From Edwardsiella hoshinae NBRC 105699 = ATCC 33379 (lineage in GTDB: Bacteria; Pseudomonadota; Gammaproteobacteria; Enterobacterales; Enterobacteriaceae), in assembly GCF_000474215.1 (NCBI RefSeq), contig NZ_BAUC01000013.1, positions 1 through 64,000 on the forward strand: a DNA stretch of 64,000 bases, written 5' to 3'. How positions within the stretch are numbered: position 1 is the first letter of the stretch; each line of letters starts with the position of its first letter. Shown here one piece after another: positions 20,266 through 30,759 of this stretch. Under the pieces are notes generated by a model that saw only the letters and a list, made by a program, of their open reading frames with translations, had not been told where the DNA came from and searched no databases. The translations under genes were made by a program, and so were the position numbers.

Positions 20266-21663
20266 ATGAATGATTTTCGCATGACCCCCAACGAGCGTAA
20301 GGCTACCTGGGGACTGGGTGCCGTCTTTTCCCTGCGTATGCTAGGGATGTTTATGGTGTTACCGGTGCTGACCACCTATGGCATGTCCCTCAGCGGTGCC
20401 AGTGAGGCGCTGATTGGCTTAGCCATCGGCATTTATGGCGTTACCCAGGCGCTGTTGCAGATCCCCTGCGGCATTCTCTCCGATCGCCTGGGCCGTAAAC
20501 CGTTAATCGTCGGAGGACTGCTGATCTTCGCCCTCGGCAGCGCCATCGCCGCACTGACCGACAATATTTGGGGCGTGATCCTGGGACGGGCGTTGCAAGG
20601 CGCCGGTGCCATCGCGGCGGCGCTGATGGCGCTACTGTCCGACCTGACTCGCGAACAGAATCGCACCAAGGCGATGGCTTTTATCGGGGTCAGTTTCGGC
20701 CTCACCTTCTCCCTCGCCATGGTCGCTGGCCCTTTACTCACACATATTCTGGGGCTTTCCGGCCTGTTCGCGCTGATCGCCCTGCTGGCATTACTCGGCG
20801 TAGTGATCACCCGTTACCTGATCCCCGAGCCGACGTCGCACCGTCTGAATCGCGAAGCCAGCATGGTGCGCGGCGCCTTTGGCCGGGTCTTGGCCAACCC
20901 GGCGCTATTGCGTCTCAATGCCGGGATCATGTGTATGCATATCCTGTTGATGTCCAGCTTTATCGCCCTGCCACCGTTGATGGAGCAAGCCGGGTTAGCG
21001 CGCGGTGAACAATGGAAAGTCTACCTTGGCACCATGCTGGTGGCCTTTATCGCCATGGTGCCCGGCATCATCTATGCCGAAAAACAACGGCGCATGAAGC
21101 CGGTGTTCCAATTCTGTGTAGTGGTATTGATCGCCGCCGAGGTGGTGTTGTGGTACGCCGGGTTGCATCTGACGGGCATCATCCTGGGGATACAGCTCTT
21201 CTTCTTCGCCTTTAATATGATGGAGGCCATGCTGCCCTCGCTGATCAGTAAGGAGTCACCACCCGGCTATAAAGGCACTGCCATGGGCGTCTACTCCACC
21301 TGCCAGTTTATCGGTGTAGCTATCGGCGGTATTCTCGGCGGCCTGGTTTACGCGCGCGGCGGGGCCGAGGCGGTATTTACCGGCTGCGCCGTGTTAGCGG
21401 TGATGTGGTTTGTTATCAGCCTGACGATGCAAGAGCCGCCTTATGTCAGCAGCCTACGCATCGTGCTACCGCCGACGCTAACGGCAGACGCATCCCTGAC
21501 GCAACAGCTACGCCAGCTAACGGGAGTGAGCGACGCCATACTGGTGGCCGAGGAGCACACGGCCTACATCAAGATCGATAGCCTACTGACCAGCCGTGCC
21601 GCCATCGAACTGTTCCTGCAAAACTGTGCCGAGACGGCGGCCAGCGCGGCGGAGCCGACGTAA
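20266..21663 (+). CDS. yajR: MFS transporter YajR
   Basis: A 465-aa MFS transporter of 12 membrane segments. It has motif A (GILSDRLGRKPLI) and the extra C-terminal cytosolic YAM domain (about residues 395-455, SSLRIVLPPTL...). This domain marks YajR. The substrate is unknown; drug or ion export has been suggested for the E. coli protein from structure. The start at 20266 (MNDFRMTPNERKATWG) matches E. coli MNDYKMTPGERRATWG, while the frame upstream overlaps ampG. It converges on yajQ. Confidence 0.95.
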   Translation: MNDFRMTPNERKATWGLGAVFSLRMLGMFMVLPVLTTYGMSLSGASEALIGLAIGIYGVTQALLQIPCGILSDRLGRKPLIVGGLLIFALGSAIAALTDNIWGVILGRALQGAGAIAAALMALLSDLTREQNRTKAMAFIGVSFGLTFSLAMVAGPLLTHILGLSGLFALIALLALLGVVITRYLIPEPTSHRLNREASMVRGAFGRVLANPALLRLNAGIMCMHILLMSSFIALPPLMEQAGLARGEQWKVYLGTMLVAFIAMVPGIIYAEKQRRMKPVFQFCVVVLIAAEVVLWYAGLHLTGIILGIQLFFFAFNMMEAMLPSLISKESPPGYKGTAMGVYSTCQFIGVAIGGILGGLVYARGGAEAVFTGCAVLAVMWFVISLTMQEPPYVSSLRIVLPPTLTADASLTQQLRQLTGVSDAILVAEEHTAYIKIDSLLTSRAAIELFLQNCAETAASAAEPT

Positions 21664-21688
21664 GGCCGCTACGCCCCGGCGCCTGCGA

Positions 21689-22180
21689 TCAGTCGCGGAA
21701 GTTATTAAACTGGAACGGTTGGCCCAGATCGGCGCCTCGCACCAACGCCATCACGCCCTGCAAGTCGTCGCGTGACTTCCCTGTCACGCGCAGTTGATCG
21801 CCCTGGATCTGAGTCTGCACCTTCAACTTGCTGTCTTTGATCAGCTTGACCAGTTTCTTTGCCATCGCCGACTCAATGCCCTTCTGTAGCTTGGCTTCCA
21901 CACTGTACAGCTTGCCGCTGTGCTCACACTCATCCGGGATGTCCAACGCCCCAGCTTCGATGCCGCGCTTCACCAACTTCTCACGCAGAATATCGACCAA
22001 CTGCTTCACCTGAAAGTCAGAGATGGTCGTCAACTTGATGCTCTCGCTCTTCTCATTCAGTTCGATGCTGGCCTCGACGTTACGGAAATCCCAACGTGAA
22101 GCCAGTTCGCGCGTGGCGTTCTCCACCGCATTGCGCACTTCCTGCAAATCCACTTCGGATACGATATCGAATGACGGCAT
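21689..22180 (-). CDS. yajQ: Nucleotide-binding protein YajQ
   Basis: A 163-aa protein of the UPF0234/YajQ family, identical in length to E. coli YajQ. It folds as two ferredoxin-like domains and binds nucleotides; in some bacteria relatives act as cyclic-di-GMP effectors. The start [21 protein letters not shown] at 22180 follows a GAGAGGAG ribosome binding site. The C-terminus ends [10 protein letters not shown], typical of the family. Confidence 0.96.
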   Translation of the reverse strand: MPSFDIVSEVDLQEVRNAVENATRELASRWDFRNVEASIELNEKSESIKLTTISDFQVKQLVDILREKLVKRGIEAGALDIPDECEHSGKLYSVEAKLQKGIESAMAKKLVKLIKDSKLKVQTQIQGDQLRVTGKSRDDLQGVMALVRGADLGQPFQFNNFRD

Positions 22181-22380
22181 GTTACTTCTCCTCTCGCTAT
22201 GATGCCGAGCATCATAGCGGCTCAGCGCCATGATGCAAGACACAGACGCCCCCCAGGCTTTTCCCTGAACAGATGGCGGCGATTTCCCCGCGCGGCACTG
22301 CGAATAAGCGAGAGAAAAGTTTATACTAAACACGGATAAGATGCGTTTTCGGCGCGCACGGAAACGCCATTGGAGGTGTA

Positions 22381-23298
22381 ATGAAGATAACCGTTTTAGG
22401 TTGTGGTGCGTTGGGTAAATTATGGCTCTCCGCGCTGGTGCGGCGCGGGCATCAGGTGCAGGGCTGGCTGCGGGTGCCGCAGTCGGAATGTACAGTGCAT
22501 CTGATCACGCCACAGGGTCTCACCGACCAGCGCCGTCTGCCGGCCAACGATCATGCCCAGTTGGCACAGAGTGATCTGCTACTGGTCACGCTGAAAGCCT
22601 GGCAGATCGCCAACGCGCTGCCCCCCTTGTTGCCCCGCCTCGCGCCCCACTGCACCATTCTGCTGTTGCACAACGGCATGGGGGCGCTGGATGACCTCAC
22701 GCCTCTGCCCACCCAACCCCTGTTGCAGGGCAGCACCACCCATGCCGCACGCCGTGAAGGACATACCGTCTGGCATGTTGCCGGCGGCATCACCCATATC
22801 GGCCCGCTCAACGAGGCAGGCCAGGCATGTAGCGGGCTGGCCGACACGCTGCACCGGGCATTACCCGACGTAGCCTGGCACGATAATATTCAACCGGCGC
22901 TGTGGAATAAATTGGCCATCAACTGCGTGATTAATCCGCTGAGCGTACTGTATGGCTGCCATAACGGTGCGCTGGCCCAACGTCAGGAACACATCCATGC
23001 CCTGATCGCCGAGATCGCCGAGGTGATGGAGGCGGAAGGCTACCGCACCAGCGCCCAGACGCTCTATAGCTATGTGATGCAGGTCATCAACCAGACCGCC
23101 GACAACCTCTCTTCGATGTTGCAGGATGTACAGGCTCAGCGCCATACCGAAATCGACTACATCACCGGCTATCTAATCCGCCGTGGCCGTAGCCACGGTT
23201 TGGCACTCGCCGAAAACCGTCAACTTTTTGATCTGATAAAACGAAAGGAACAAACCTATGAGCGTATCGGCCTTGGTGTGTCTGGCGCCTGGCAGTGA
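22381..23298 (+). CDS. panE: 2-dehydropantoate 2-reductase
   Basis: A 305-aa NADPH-dependent ketopantoate reductase of pantothenate (CoA) synthesis. The Rossmann motif GCGALGKLW is at the N-terminus, and the C-terminal helical domain carries the catalytic Lys ([14 protein letters not shown]). An upstream TTGGAGGTG provides the ribosome binding site. Its last 41 bases overlap yajL, so the two are translationally coupled, as in E. coli. Confidence 0.96.
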   Translation: MKITVLGCGALGKLWLSALVRRGHQVQGWLRVPQSECTVHLITPQGLTDQRRLPANDHAQLAQSDLLLVTLKAWQIANALPPLLPRLAPHCTILLLHNGMGALDDLTPLPTQPLLQGSTTHAARREGHTVWHVAGGITHIGPLNEAGQACSGLADTLHRALPDVAWHDNIQPALWNKLAINCVINPLSVLYGCHNGALAQRQEHIHALIAEIAEVMEAEGYRTSAQTLYSYVMQVINQTADNLSSMLQDVQAQRHTEIDYITGYLIRRGRSHGLALAENRQLFDLIKRKEQTYERIGLGVSGAWQ

Positions 23299-23848
23299 AG
23301 AGACCGAAGCGGTCACGACCATGGATCTGCTCGTTCGAGCTGGTATCCGCGTCGTCAGCGCCAGCGTCGCACCGGATGGCAACCGGGAAATTGTTTGCTC
23401 GCGCGGCGTGCGCCTACTGGCGGACACCACGCTGGTCCAGGTGGCCGATGAGCCGTTCGACGTCATCGTCTTGCCCGGTGGCGTCGCTGGCGCCGAGTGC
23501 CTGCGCGATAGCGATCTGGTGATCGAGAAGATCCGCCAGATGCATCTGGAGGGCAAACTCATCGCCGCAATCTGTGCCTCGCCGGCGGTCGTCTTACAAC
23601 ACCACAACCTGTTTCCCATCGCCAACATGACCGGCTATCCGGGAATGAAAGCACAGATCCCGGCAGAAAAATGGATGGATAAGCGCGCCTACTACGACGA
23701 ACGCGTCCGCCTACTGACCAGCCAAGGGCCGGGCACCAGCATCGACTTTGCCTTGAAAATCATCGATATTCTGCTTGGCAAAGCGCAAGCCGCCCGCGTT
23801 GCGGCACAATTGGTCACCGCCGCCGGTATCCACGATTACCACAGCTAA
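23258..23848 (+). CDS. yajL: DJ-1/PfpI-family chaperone YajL
   Basis: A 196-aa DJ-1 superfamily protein. The reactive Cys106 sits in the nucleophile elbow AAICASPA and Glu15 supports it. YajL protects proteins against oxidation and carbonyl damage; a glyoxalase or deglycase activity is debated. The start lies inside panE (overlap 23258-23298) and has AAAGGA before it. The downstream gap to thiI (143 bases) holds a large hairpin. Confidence 0.95.
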   Translation: MSVSALVCLAPGSEETEAVTTMDLLVRAGIRVVSASVAPDGNREIVCSRGVRLLADTTLVQVADEPFDVIVLPGGVAGAECLRDSDLVIEKIRQMHLEGKLIAAICASPAVVLQHHNLFPIANMTGYPGMKAQIPAEKWMDKRAYYDERVRLLTSQGPGTSIDFALKIIDILLGKAQAARVAAQLVTAAGIHDYHS

Positions 23849-23938
23849 CCATGCCGCCGCGCCTGCCGACATGGCAGCGGCGGTGCTGGTGCTCGACGGT
23901 TACGGCACCGATACAAGGCGGGAGGCATATAACTTGAT

Positions 23939-23975
23939 GTTGCCACTCAGCCGCTAAGATAGGCTAAGTGGCAAC
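23939..23975. terminator. Hairpin between convergent yajL and thiI
   Basis: Arms GTTGCCACTCAGCC and GGCTAAGTGGCAAC pair over 14 positions with one mismatch. No T-run follows on either strand. It may end or stabilise the convergent transcripts. Confidence 0.4.
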
Positions 23976-23991
23976 GCAGAGGGAGGGGCGC

Positions 23992-25440
23992 TTAAGGGCG
24001 GTAGACGCGGACGTTGTGGTAGCCCTGCTCTTGCAGGTAGAGCGCCTGCAAACGGCTCATCACCCCGCGCTCACAATACAACACGTAGCGACGGTGTTGG
24101 TCCAGATCAGCGAACGCATTGGCTAATTTATAGAATGGCAAGCAGATCACTTCGCTCCCGTCGAGTTGCAACGGCTTACGCTCCTGCTCGTCGGGGGCAC
24201 GGATATCCAGCACCACATCGCCTTCCGCCAACGATTCGATCGTCTCGACCTCGACGACGTCGGCCTTGCTCTGACGCGCGATATCGCGAATATCCAGGGT
24301 CTGCGCCTCGTCAACAACCCGATCCAGAATGGCGAAATCGAAGTGCTCTTCTTCGGCCTCGATCTTCGCCTTCACCGCTTTCACCGTCGGACTCTTCGAG
24401 ATCACCCCACAGAATTCCGGCATGGTCTTGGCGAAATCTTCGGTGCCGATCTCACGTGCCAGACGAATGATATGCTCCTTATCGTGGGCGATCAGCGGAC
24501 GCAGCACCAGGGTATCACTCACCCCATCGATCAAGCGCAAGTTGGTCAAGGTCTGGCTAGAGACTTGGCCCAACGCTTCGCCGGTCACCAATGCCTGGAT
24601 ACCGTAACGCTCCGCCACGCGTGAAGCCGCGCGCACCATCATGCGCTTAAGCACCACCCCCATCTGACCGTCGTCAACTTTCTCTAGGATCTCGCCTACC
24701 ACGGGCGCGAAGTCGATAGCGACGAAGCGAACGCGGTGCGAACTGCCAAAACGGTTCCACAGATAATGCGCTACCTGCTTCACCCCAATCTCATGGGCGG
24801 AGCCGCCCAGGTTAAAGAAGCAGTAATGCACGCGACAGCCACGTCGCATCAGCATATAGCTGGAAACCCCGGAATCGAAGCCGCCGGAGATCAATGACAA
24901 CACATCTTCCTGGGTACCGATGGGGTAACCGCCCTGGCCTTCGAAGCGGCCACGTACCAGCAGTAAACGATCGTCTTCGATCTCCAGGTTAACCGTTACC
25001 TCGGGGTGTGTCAGACGCACGCGGGCGCTGGGAATATGCTGATTCAGCCCCCCACCGACGTAACGCTCGACTTCGATTGAAGTGAAGTCATGCTTGCCAC
25101 GCCGTTTTACGCGGACGCAGAACGTCTTGTCTTCCAACTGCTCGCGGTACATTACCAGCGTCTGTTCGAAGATATCGTGCAGATCGGTGAAGGGGTGATC
25201 CTCCACCTCTAAAATGTGATGAATACCCGGGATTCGGGTTAAGGCAGCGCGCACCAGGTCGCGGCGGCTTTCCTCTTTGGCCCGAACTTCGATATGATCC
25301 CAATGGCGCGTTACCGCCAGATCTTCAACCAACGGTTTCAACACGTTGCGGATATTCCCAGTCAGGATTTTAATAAAGCGCAGACGTACAGACTGGCTTT
25401 TGATAGTGATTTCCGGGAATAATTTAATGATAAACTTCAT
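23992..25440 (-). CDS. thiI: tRNA 4-thiouridine synthase / thiamine sulfur transfer protein ThiI
   Basis: A 482-aa protein: ferredoxin-like plus THUMP domain (about 1-165), PP-loop ATPase ([11 protein letters not shown] near 183-193) and a C-terminal rhodanese domain with the persulfide Cys456 (YCERGVMS). It makes s4U8 in tRNA and relays sulfur to ThiS for the thiazole of thiamine. Length and Cys position equal E. coli ThiI. It is divergent from xseB. Confidence 0.97.
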   Translation of the reverse strand: MKFIIKLFPEITIKSQSVRLRFIKILTGNIRNVLKPLVEDLAVTRHWDHIEVRAKEESRRDLVRAALTRIPGIHHILEVEDHPFTDLHDIFEQTLVMYREQLEDKTFCVRVKRRGKHDFTSIEVERYVGGGLNQHIPSARVRLTHPEVTVNLEIEDDRLLLVRGRFEGQGGYPIGTQEDVLSLISGGFDSGVSSYMLMRRGCRVHYCFFNLGGSAHEIGVKQVAHYLWNRFGSSHRVRFVAIDFAPVVGEILEKVDDGQMGVVLKRMMVRAASRVAERYGIQALVTGEALGQVSSQTLTNLRLIDGVSDTLVLRPLIAHDKEHIIRLAREIGTEDFAKTMPEFCGVISKSPTVKAVKAKIEAEEEHFDFAILDRVVDEAQTLDIRDIARQSKADVVEVETIESLAEGDVVLDIRAPDEQERKPLQLDGSEVICLPFYKLANAFADLDQHRRYVLYCERGVMSRLQALYLQEQGYHNVRVYRP

Positions 25441-25639
25441 GGCGGTCGTGGCTAATAGTCGTCGAGATATGCGTTAAAAGGGCTTACACTGCACGGGCGT
25501 GTCACGCCGTGCCGAGCACAGGGCGCGCAGTATACCACTAAGTTAGCCAAAACGGTGCGAACATGTACGCGGGCAGGTGCAGAATCTTGCCGTGTCACGG
25601 ACGTCACCCTCGTTTTGCCAGCAACCAAGTAAAGAGATT

Positions 25640-25882
25640 ATGGCCAAGAAAGCACCTGCCGCACCGGCATTTGAACAGGCACTCAGCGAACTGGAACAGA
25701 TCGTGGTGCGTCTGGAATCCGGCGATCTGCCGCTGGAAGAGGCGCTCAACGAGTTCGAGCGCGGCGTCCAACTGGCCCGCCAAGGACAGCAGACACTACA
25801 GCAGGCGGAACAGCGCGTAAAAATTCTACTGAGCGACGATCAAGATGCGCCGTTGTCACCCTTCAACCCAGAGCAAGAGTGA
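25640..25882 (+). CDS. xseB: Exodeoxyribonuclease VII small subunit
   Basis: An 80-aa helical protein. The conserved core [20 protein letters not shown] is followed by [14 protein letters not shown]. Several copies bind the large XseA subunit to form the single-strand-specific nuclease. The ATG at 25640 ([15 protein letters not shown]) has an AAGAGATT sequence before it and gives E. coli length. It ends three bases before ispA: an xseB-ispA-dxs operon. Confidence 0.96.
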   Translation: MAKKAPAAPAFEQALSELEQIVVRLESGDLPLEEALNEFERGVQLARQGQQTLQQAEQRVKILLSDDQDAPLSPFNPEQE

Positions 25883-25885
25883 ATC

Positions 25886-26791
25886 ATGGCGTCCTTTGAA
25901 CAACAGTTGAAAGCCTACCGTCAGCGGGCGGACGCCGCCTTATCTCGGGCGCTGGAGAGCCAAGCGCACCTCGACGGGCCGTTGGTCGATGCCATGCGCT
26001 ACGGCGCCCTGTTAGGCGGTAAGCGGCTGCGCCCCTATCTGGTGTATGCTACCGGCAGCCTGTTCGGCTGCGCGCTCGACGCACTGGATGCGCCGGCTGC
26101 CGCCATTGAGTGCATCCACGCCTATTCGTTGCTACACGACGACCTGCCGGCGATGGACGATGACGATCTACGGCGCGGGCAGCCAACCTGCCACATTAAA
26201 TTCGGTGAGGCTCACGCCATTCTGGCCGGCGACGCCTTGCAGACCCTCGCCTTTACCATTCTGGCCGACAGTCCGATGCCCGGCGTCGCCGAGCGCGATC
26301 GGCTGCGTATGCTGAGCGAACTGGCACACGCCAGCGGAGCCGCCGGCATGTGTGGCGGCCAGGCATTGGATCTTGCCGCCGAGGGACGGCACATCGATCT
26401 GGCGGCTCTGGAGCAGATCCACCGCCACAAAACCGGGGCCTTGATCCGCGGAGCGGTACGCCTGGGCGCACTGGCCGGCGGTGACGCGGGCCGCGCGGCG
26501 CTCAATACGCTTGACCGTTACGCCGACGCCATCGGCCTGGCGTTCCAGGTGCAAGACGACATCCTGGATGTGGTCGGCGATAGCAGCAAGACCGGTAAAC
26601 GTCAGGGGGCCGATCAACAACTCGCAAAGAGCACCTACCCGGCCCTACTGGGGCTGGCGCAAGCGCGGCAGAAGGCCGCCGACCTCCAGCAGGAGGCGCT
26701 ACACGCCCTGGCAGAGCTTGAACAACAGCACAACCTGAATACACAGGCGCTAAAATCCTTAGCCAGTTTTATCATTGAGCGCGATAATTAA
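25886..26791 (+). CDS. ispA: Farnesyl diphosphate synthase
   Basis: A 301-aa all-helical prenyltransferase that joins IPP with DMAPP and GPP to make FPP for undecaprenyl-P, quinones and other isoprenoids. The first Asp-rich motif is LLHDDLPAMDDDD and the second QVQDDILDVVGD. It lies within the xseB-ispA-dxs operon, supplying the next isoprenoid step beside the DXP-pathway entry enzyme. Confidence 0.97.
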   Translation: MASFEQQLKAYRQRADAALSRALESQAHLDGPLVDAMRYGALLGGKRLRPYLVYATGSLFGCALDALDAPAAAIECIHAYSLLHDDLPAMDDDDLRRGQPTCHIKFGEAHAILAGDALQTLAFTILADSPMPGVAERDRLRMLSELAHASGAAGMCGGQALDLAAEGRHIDLAALEQIHRHKTGALIRGAVRLGALAGGDAGRAALNTLDRYADAIGLAFQVQDDILDVVGDSSKTGKRQGADQQLAKSTYPALLGLAQARQKAADLQQEALHALAELEQQHNLNTQALKSLASFIIERDN

Positions 26792-26863
26792 CGCCATACT
26801 AACAACCTTGTCCTCCAAGCCTAAACGGCGAGGTTGTCCCGAATAAGTCGACATGAGCCGCTA

Positions 26864-28729
26864 ATGAGTTTTGATATTGCCAAATACCCTACGCTGGCGC
26901 TGGTGCAAGATCCCGACGATCTGCGTCTGCTGCCCAAAGAGAGTTTGCCGAAGCTGTGTGATGAGCTCCGCCAGTACCTGCTGAACAGCGTCAGCCGCTC
27001 CAGCGGGCACTTCGCCTCCGGGCTAGGCGCCGTCGAACTGACCGTGGCGCTGCACTACGTCTACCACACCCCGTTCGACTCGCTGATCTGGGATGTCGGC
27101 CACCAAGCCTATCCGCATAAAATCTTGACCGGACGGCGTGATCGCATCGCCACCATTCGTCAGAAAGGCGGGTTACACCCCTTCCCGTGGCGGGATGAGA
27201 GCGAGTATGACGTGTTGAGTGTCGGTCACTCCTCCACCTCGATCAGCGCCGGTCTGGGCATGGCGGTCGCCGCCGAGCGGGAAGGTCAGGGACGGCGCAC
27301 CGTCTGTGTCATCGGCGACGGTGCGATGACCGCAGGAATGGCCTTCGAGGCGATGAACCATGCTGGCGACATCAAGGCCGACATGCTGGTGGTGTTGAAC
27401 GACAACGAGATGTCGATTTCGGAAAACGTCGGAGCCCTGAACAACCACCTGGCGCAACTGCTCTCCGGTAAGCTGTATGCCAGCCTGCGCGAGGGAGGCA
27501 AGAAGGTGCTCTCCGGTCTGCCGCCGATCAAAGAGTTGGTCAAGCGTACCGAAGAGCACCTGAAAGGCATGGTCGTGCCGGGAACCCTGTTCGAAGAGCT
27601 GGGCTTTAACTACATCGGTCCAGTCGATGGTCACGATGTGCTGGCGCTGGTGGCGACGCTGAAAAACATGCGCGACCTGAAAGGCCCACAGCTGCTGCAC
27701 ATCATGACCAAGAAAGGGAAAGGCTATGCGCCGGCGGAGAAAGATCCCATCAGTTGGCATGCGGTGCCCAAGTTCGATCCGGCCTCCGGTACGCTTCCCA
27801 AGAGCAACGCCACCCTGCCAACCTACTCCAAGATCTTTGGCGACTGGCTGTGCGAGACGGCGCGTAACGATGAGAAACTGATGGGGATCACCCCGGCGAT
27901 GCGTGAAGGTTCCGGCATGGTGCGCTTCTCACGCGAATTTCCGCAACAGTTCTTCGATGTTGCCATCGCCGAACAACACGCCGTCACCTTTGGTGCCGGG
28001 CTCGCTATCGGCGGCTATCACCCGGTGGTGGCCATCTATTCCAGCTTCCTACAGCGCGCCTACGACCAGTTGATCCACGATGTCGCCATCCAGCGCTTGC
28101 CGGTGTTGTTCGCCATCGATCGCGGCGGTATCGTCGGCGCCGATGGTCAAACTCATCAGGGTGCCTTCGATCTCTCCTTTCTGCGTTGTATCCCTCATCT
28201 GCTAATCATGACACCGAGCGATGAGAACGAGTGCCGCCAGATGCTCCAAACCGGCTATGAATACCGCCAGGGCCCCTCGGCAGTGCGTTATCCGCGCGGC
28301 AGCGGAACCGGAGCGGCGTTAGCGCCGCTCGCTGCCTTGCCAATCGGCAAAGGGCTGCTACGCCGCCATGGCAAGCGTATCGCCATCCTCAACTTCGGCA
28401 CCCTACTGCCGGAGGCGCTGGCTGCCGCCGAACGGCTCAATGCCACTGTCGCCGACATGCGCTTCGTCAAACCGCTGGATGACGCATTAGTGTGCCAACT
28501 GGCGCAGCAACACGACTACCTGATCACCTTAGAAGAGAACGCGGTGATGGGCGGTGCCGGTAGTGGTGTCAACGAACTGTTGATGCAGCGGCGCCTGTCG
28601 TGCCCAGTGTTGAACATCGGTTTGCCGGACAGCTTCGTGCCGCAGGGGAGTCAGGAAGAGATCCGCCACGATCTACAACTGGACGCCGATGGTATCGTCG
28701 CACAGTTCGACGCCTGGCTGGCACGTTGA
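26864..28729 (+). CDS. dxs: 1-deoxy-D-xylulose-5-phosphate synthase
   Basis: A 621-aa thiamine-diphosphate enzyme that joins pyruvate and glyceraldehyde-3-phosphate, the first step of the MEP isoprenoid pathway and a precursor source for thiamine and pyridoxal. The ThDP motif [18 protein letters not shown] is followed by [13 protein letters not shown]. The general-base Glu lies in [18 protein letters not shown]. The ATG at 26864 ([14 protein letters not shown]) matches E. coli; the ORF extends upstream without support. The last gene of its operon, it ends 144 bases before the left direct repeat of the islet. Confidence 0.98.
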   Translation: MSFDIAKYPTLALVQDPDDLRLLPKESLPKLCDELRQYLLNSVSRSSGHFASGLGAVELTVALHYVYHTPFDSLIWDVGHQAYPHKILTGRRDRIATIRQKGGLHPFPWRDESEYDVLSVGHSSTSISAGLGMAVAAEREGQGRRTVCVIGDGAMTAGMAFEAMNHAGDIKADMLVVLNDNEMSISENVGALNNHLAQLLSGKLYASLREGGKKVLSGLPPIKELVKRTEEHLKGMVVPGTLFEELGFNYIGPVDGHDVLALVATLKNMRDLKGPQLLHIMTKKGKGYAPAEKDPISWHAVPKFDPASGTLPKSNATLPTYSKIFGDWLCETARNDEKLMGITPAMREGSGMVRFSREFPQQFFDVAIAEQHAVTFGAGLAIGGYHPVVAIYSSFLQRAYDQLIHDVAIQRLPVLFAIDRGGIVGADGQTHQGAFDLSFLRCIPHLLIMTPSDENECRQMLQTGYEYRQGPSAVRYPRGSGTGAALAPLAALPIGKGLLRRHGKRIAILNFGTLLPEALAAAERLNATVADMRFVKPLDDALVCQLAQQHDYLITLEENAVMGGAGSGVNELLMQRRLSCPVLNIGLPDSFVPQGSQEEIRHDLQLDADGIVAQFDAWLAR

Positions 28730-28872
28730 CCGTCCCCTGGACGACCTCGAGGCCCCTCGCGCAGAGGGGGCCTCACCCAGAGAGGCTGGCATCGCGCTGG
28801 GATGAGTCCCAGTCTGGTTTCCCGATCAGCTAGCGCAACACCGCGATGCCTGTTTTTCCACGTGGACTATGC

Positions 28873-28911
28873 CCGCTTACGCTCTATTTTCTCATCAGAC
28901 CCTGGGGGCAC
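28873..28911. repeat. Left copy of 39-bp direct repeat flanking the islet
   Basis: Starts CCGCTTACGCTCTATTTT and matches 32943-32981 at 36 of 39 positions, including 24 identical bases in a row at the start. The two copies bracket the transporter, LacI regulator and nucleoside hydrolase genes. Confidence 0.9.
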
Positions 28912-29148
28912 ACCGCGCGAGACCGCAGGCTCTGCGCGGGATGCCGCGTTTTCGGTTGCCCTGCGCTAGCACTGGCCGCCTGTCGCCCTCAACCAGGTAA
29001 GCAACTTCCCCTTAGCAAAACGTAATTACAGACGCATTCCCCAGCAGATAAAACGGGTATTCCCACGAATGTTGCCGCCCTATTTTCTGTAACAATTCCC
29101 TGCTATAAGTTTTTTCCATTCTCACACACACCATTTTCATTTGAATTA

Positions 29149-29162
29149 TCTACGCGAGTAGA
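29149..29162. promoter_or_regulatory. LacI-type operator-like site 1
   Basis: TCTACGCGAGTAGA: arms TCTAC and GTAGA around a central CG, the form of LacI/GalR-family operators. An identical copy lies 42 bp downstream. Confidence 0.7.
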
Positions 29163-29190
29163 TTCATTAATTTGTCGTGAAAATACTATA

Positions 29191-29204
29191 TCTACGCGAG
29201 TAGA
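29191..29204. promoter_or_regulatory. LacI-type operator-like site 2
   Basis: A second exact TCTACGCGAGTAGA, centred 42 bp (four helical turns) from the first and 56 bases before the transporter start. Two sites on the same DNA face suit cooperative binding of the LacI-type protein encoded next to the transporter. Confidence 0.7.
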
Positions 29205-29259
29205 ACATGACGGATAAACATCAGGTACAACGGTCGACAGATAACGTCAAGGAGTGCTT

Positions 29260-30654
29260 ATGAACACACATGTATCCTCTGTTCCTATGACTGACGAGCA
29301 GCAAGCCGCACAGGAAAGGCTGGAAACCCCTGAGGGACGTCGCGAGTTCTGGCGCGCGGCATTTTCCTGTTGGTTAGGCACCACAATGGAATATGCCGAT
29401 TTTGCCCTGTATGGCCTGGCTGCTGGCATTATCTTTGGCGACGTATTTTTTCCGGAAGCCACACCTGTTATCGCACTACTTTCCAGCTTTGCCGCCTATT
29501 CCGTTGGTTTTCTTGCCCGTCCTATTGGTGCGTTGCTGTTTGGCTGGCTCGGTGATCGCCATGGCCGGAAAATAGTTATGGTGACCACGATTGGGTTAAT
29601 GGGCATATCAACCATGTTGATCGGTTTAATTCCCAGCTACGCTCAGATCGGTGTTTGGGCACCGACATGCCTGGTCATCTTACGATTCCTCCAGGGGTTG
29701 GGGGCAGGAGCGGAGCTTTCCGGTGGTACCGTAATGCTCGGTGAATATGCCCCAGTTAAGCGCCGTGGGCTGGTCTCCTCCATTATCGCTCTAGGATCGA
29801 ATAGCGGAACATTACTGGCTTCATTCGTTTGGCTTATCGTGTTGCAAATGGAGAAAGAAGCCTTATTGAGCTGGGGGTGGCGTATTCCTTTTCTTTGCAG
29901 TTTTCTCATCGCCGCCACCGCACTGTTTATTCGCCGCCATCTGCGTGAAACTCCGGTGTTTGAACGACAGAGAGCACACCTACAGGCCGAACGCGACAAT
30001 GCGTTTCGCCAGAGTATGGAACGACCGCAGCATGACTCCCGCGGTTTCTGGCGGCGTACCAGAGCGTTCTGGACCATGGTCGGATTACGCATCGGTGAAA
30101 ATGGTCCTTCCTACCTCGCCCAGGGATTCATGATTGGTTATGTCGCCAAGGTATTAATGGTTGATAAATCCATCCCCACCGTTGCTGTATTTATCGCGTC
30201 AATTTTGGGATTTGCCATTATTCCTTTGGCGGGGTGGCTTTCTGATCGGTTTGGCAGACGCATCACTTATCGTTGGTTTTGTCTATTACTAATCCTGTAC
30301 GCATTCCCAGCGTTTATGCTGTTGGATTCCCGTGAGCCATGGATTGTTATCCCGACGATCATTAGCGGCATGGGGCTAGCCTCTCTGGGAATTTTTGGGG
30401 TTCAGGCTGCCTGGGGCGTTGAACTGTTTGGGGTGACCAATCGTTATACCAAAATGGCTTTTGCTAAAGAACTGGGGTCCATTATGTCTGGCGGTACGGC
30501 TCCCTTGGTGGCCTCGGCCTTACTTTCATTTTATGGTCACTGGTGGCCCATCGCTCTCTACTTTTCACTGATGGCCGCGATTGGTTTGATCACCACGTTC
30601 TTCGCCCCGGAGACGCGGGGACGCGACCTCAACTTACCGCAGGATGCGATTTAA
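29260..30654 (+). CDS. MHS-family MFS transporter (nucleoside or related substrate, predicted)
   Basis: A 464-aa MFS permease of the metabolite:H+ symporter type (ShiA/ProP-like). It has twelve predicted membrane segments, an N-terminal cytoplasmic stretch of about 35 residues, motif A GWLGDRHGRKIVM and a second copy GWLSDRFGRRITY after the central loop. The CWLGTTMEYADFALYG opening is typical of MHS members. Substrate is not shown by sequence; the adjacent nucleoside hydrolase suggests a nucleoside or nucleoside-like compound. The ATG at 29260 follows AAGGAG. GC content looks lower than in the core flanks. It is the first gene of the islet, behind twin operator-like sites. Confidence 0.82.
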   Translation: MNTHVSSVPMTDEQQAAQERLETPEGRREFWRAAFSCWLGTTMEYADFALYGLAAGIIFGDVFFPEATPVIALLSSFAAYSVGFLARPIGALLFGWLGDRHGRKIVMVTTIGLMGISTMLIGLIPSYAQIGVWAPTCLVILRFLQGLGAGAELSGGTVMLGEYAPVKRRGLVSSIIALGSNSGTLLASFVWLIVLQMEKEALLSWGWRIPFLCSFLIAATALFIRRHLRETPVFERQRAHLQAERDNAFRQSMERPQHDSRGFWRRTRAFWTMVGLRIGENGPSYLAQGFMIGYVAKVLMVDKSIPTVAVFIASILGFAIIPLAGWLSDRFGRRITYRWFCLLLILYAFPAFMLLDSREPWIVIPTIISGMGLASLGIFGVQAAWGVELFGVTNRYTKMAFAKELGSIMSGGTAPLVASALLSFYGHWWPIALYFSLMAAIGLITTFFAPETRGRDLNLPQDAI

Positions 30655-30759
30655 CCACTGAGAACATGGGAAGCGCATTCGTTATCAACGATTTTCAAAT
30701 TCTCACACCCTATGCTTATTGGGAAAAGACTATCTTGAAATCAATTAAATAGGTGCTTT

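Larger units (their letters stand above)
28730..29259. other. Intergenic region dxs / islet transporter
   Basis: 530 bases without a gene. It holds a GC-rich imperfect hairpin just after dxs (28749-28774, no T-run), the left direct repeat (28873-28911), an AT-rich stretch with likely promoter sequence, and two operator-like palindromes (29149-29162 and 29191-29204). Confidence 0.7.
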
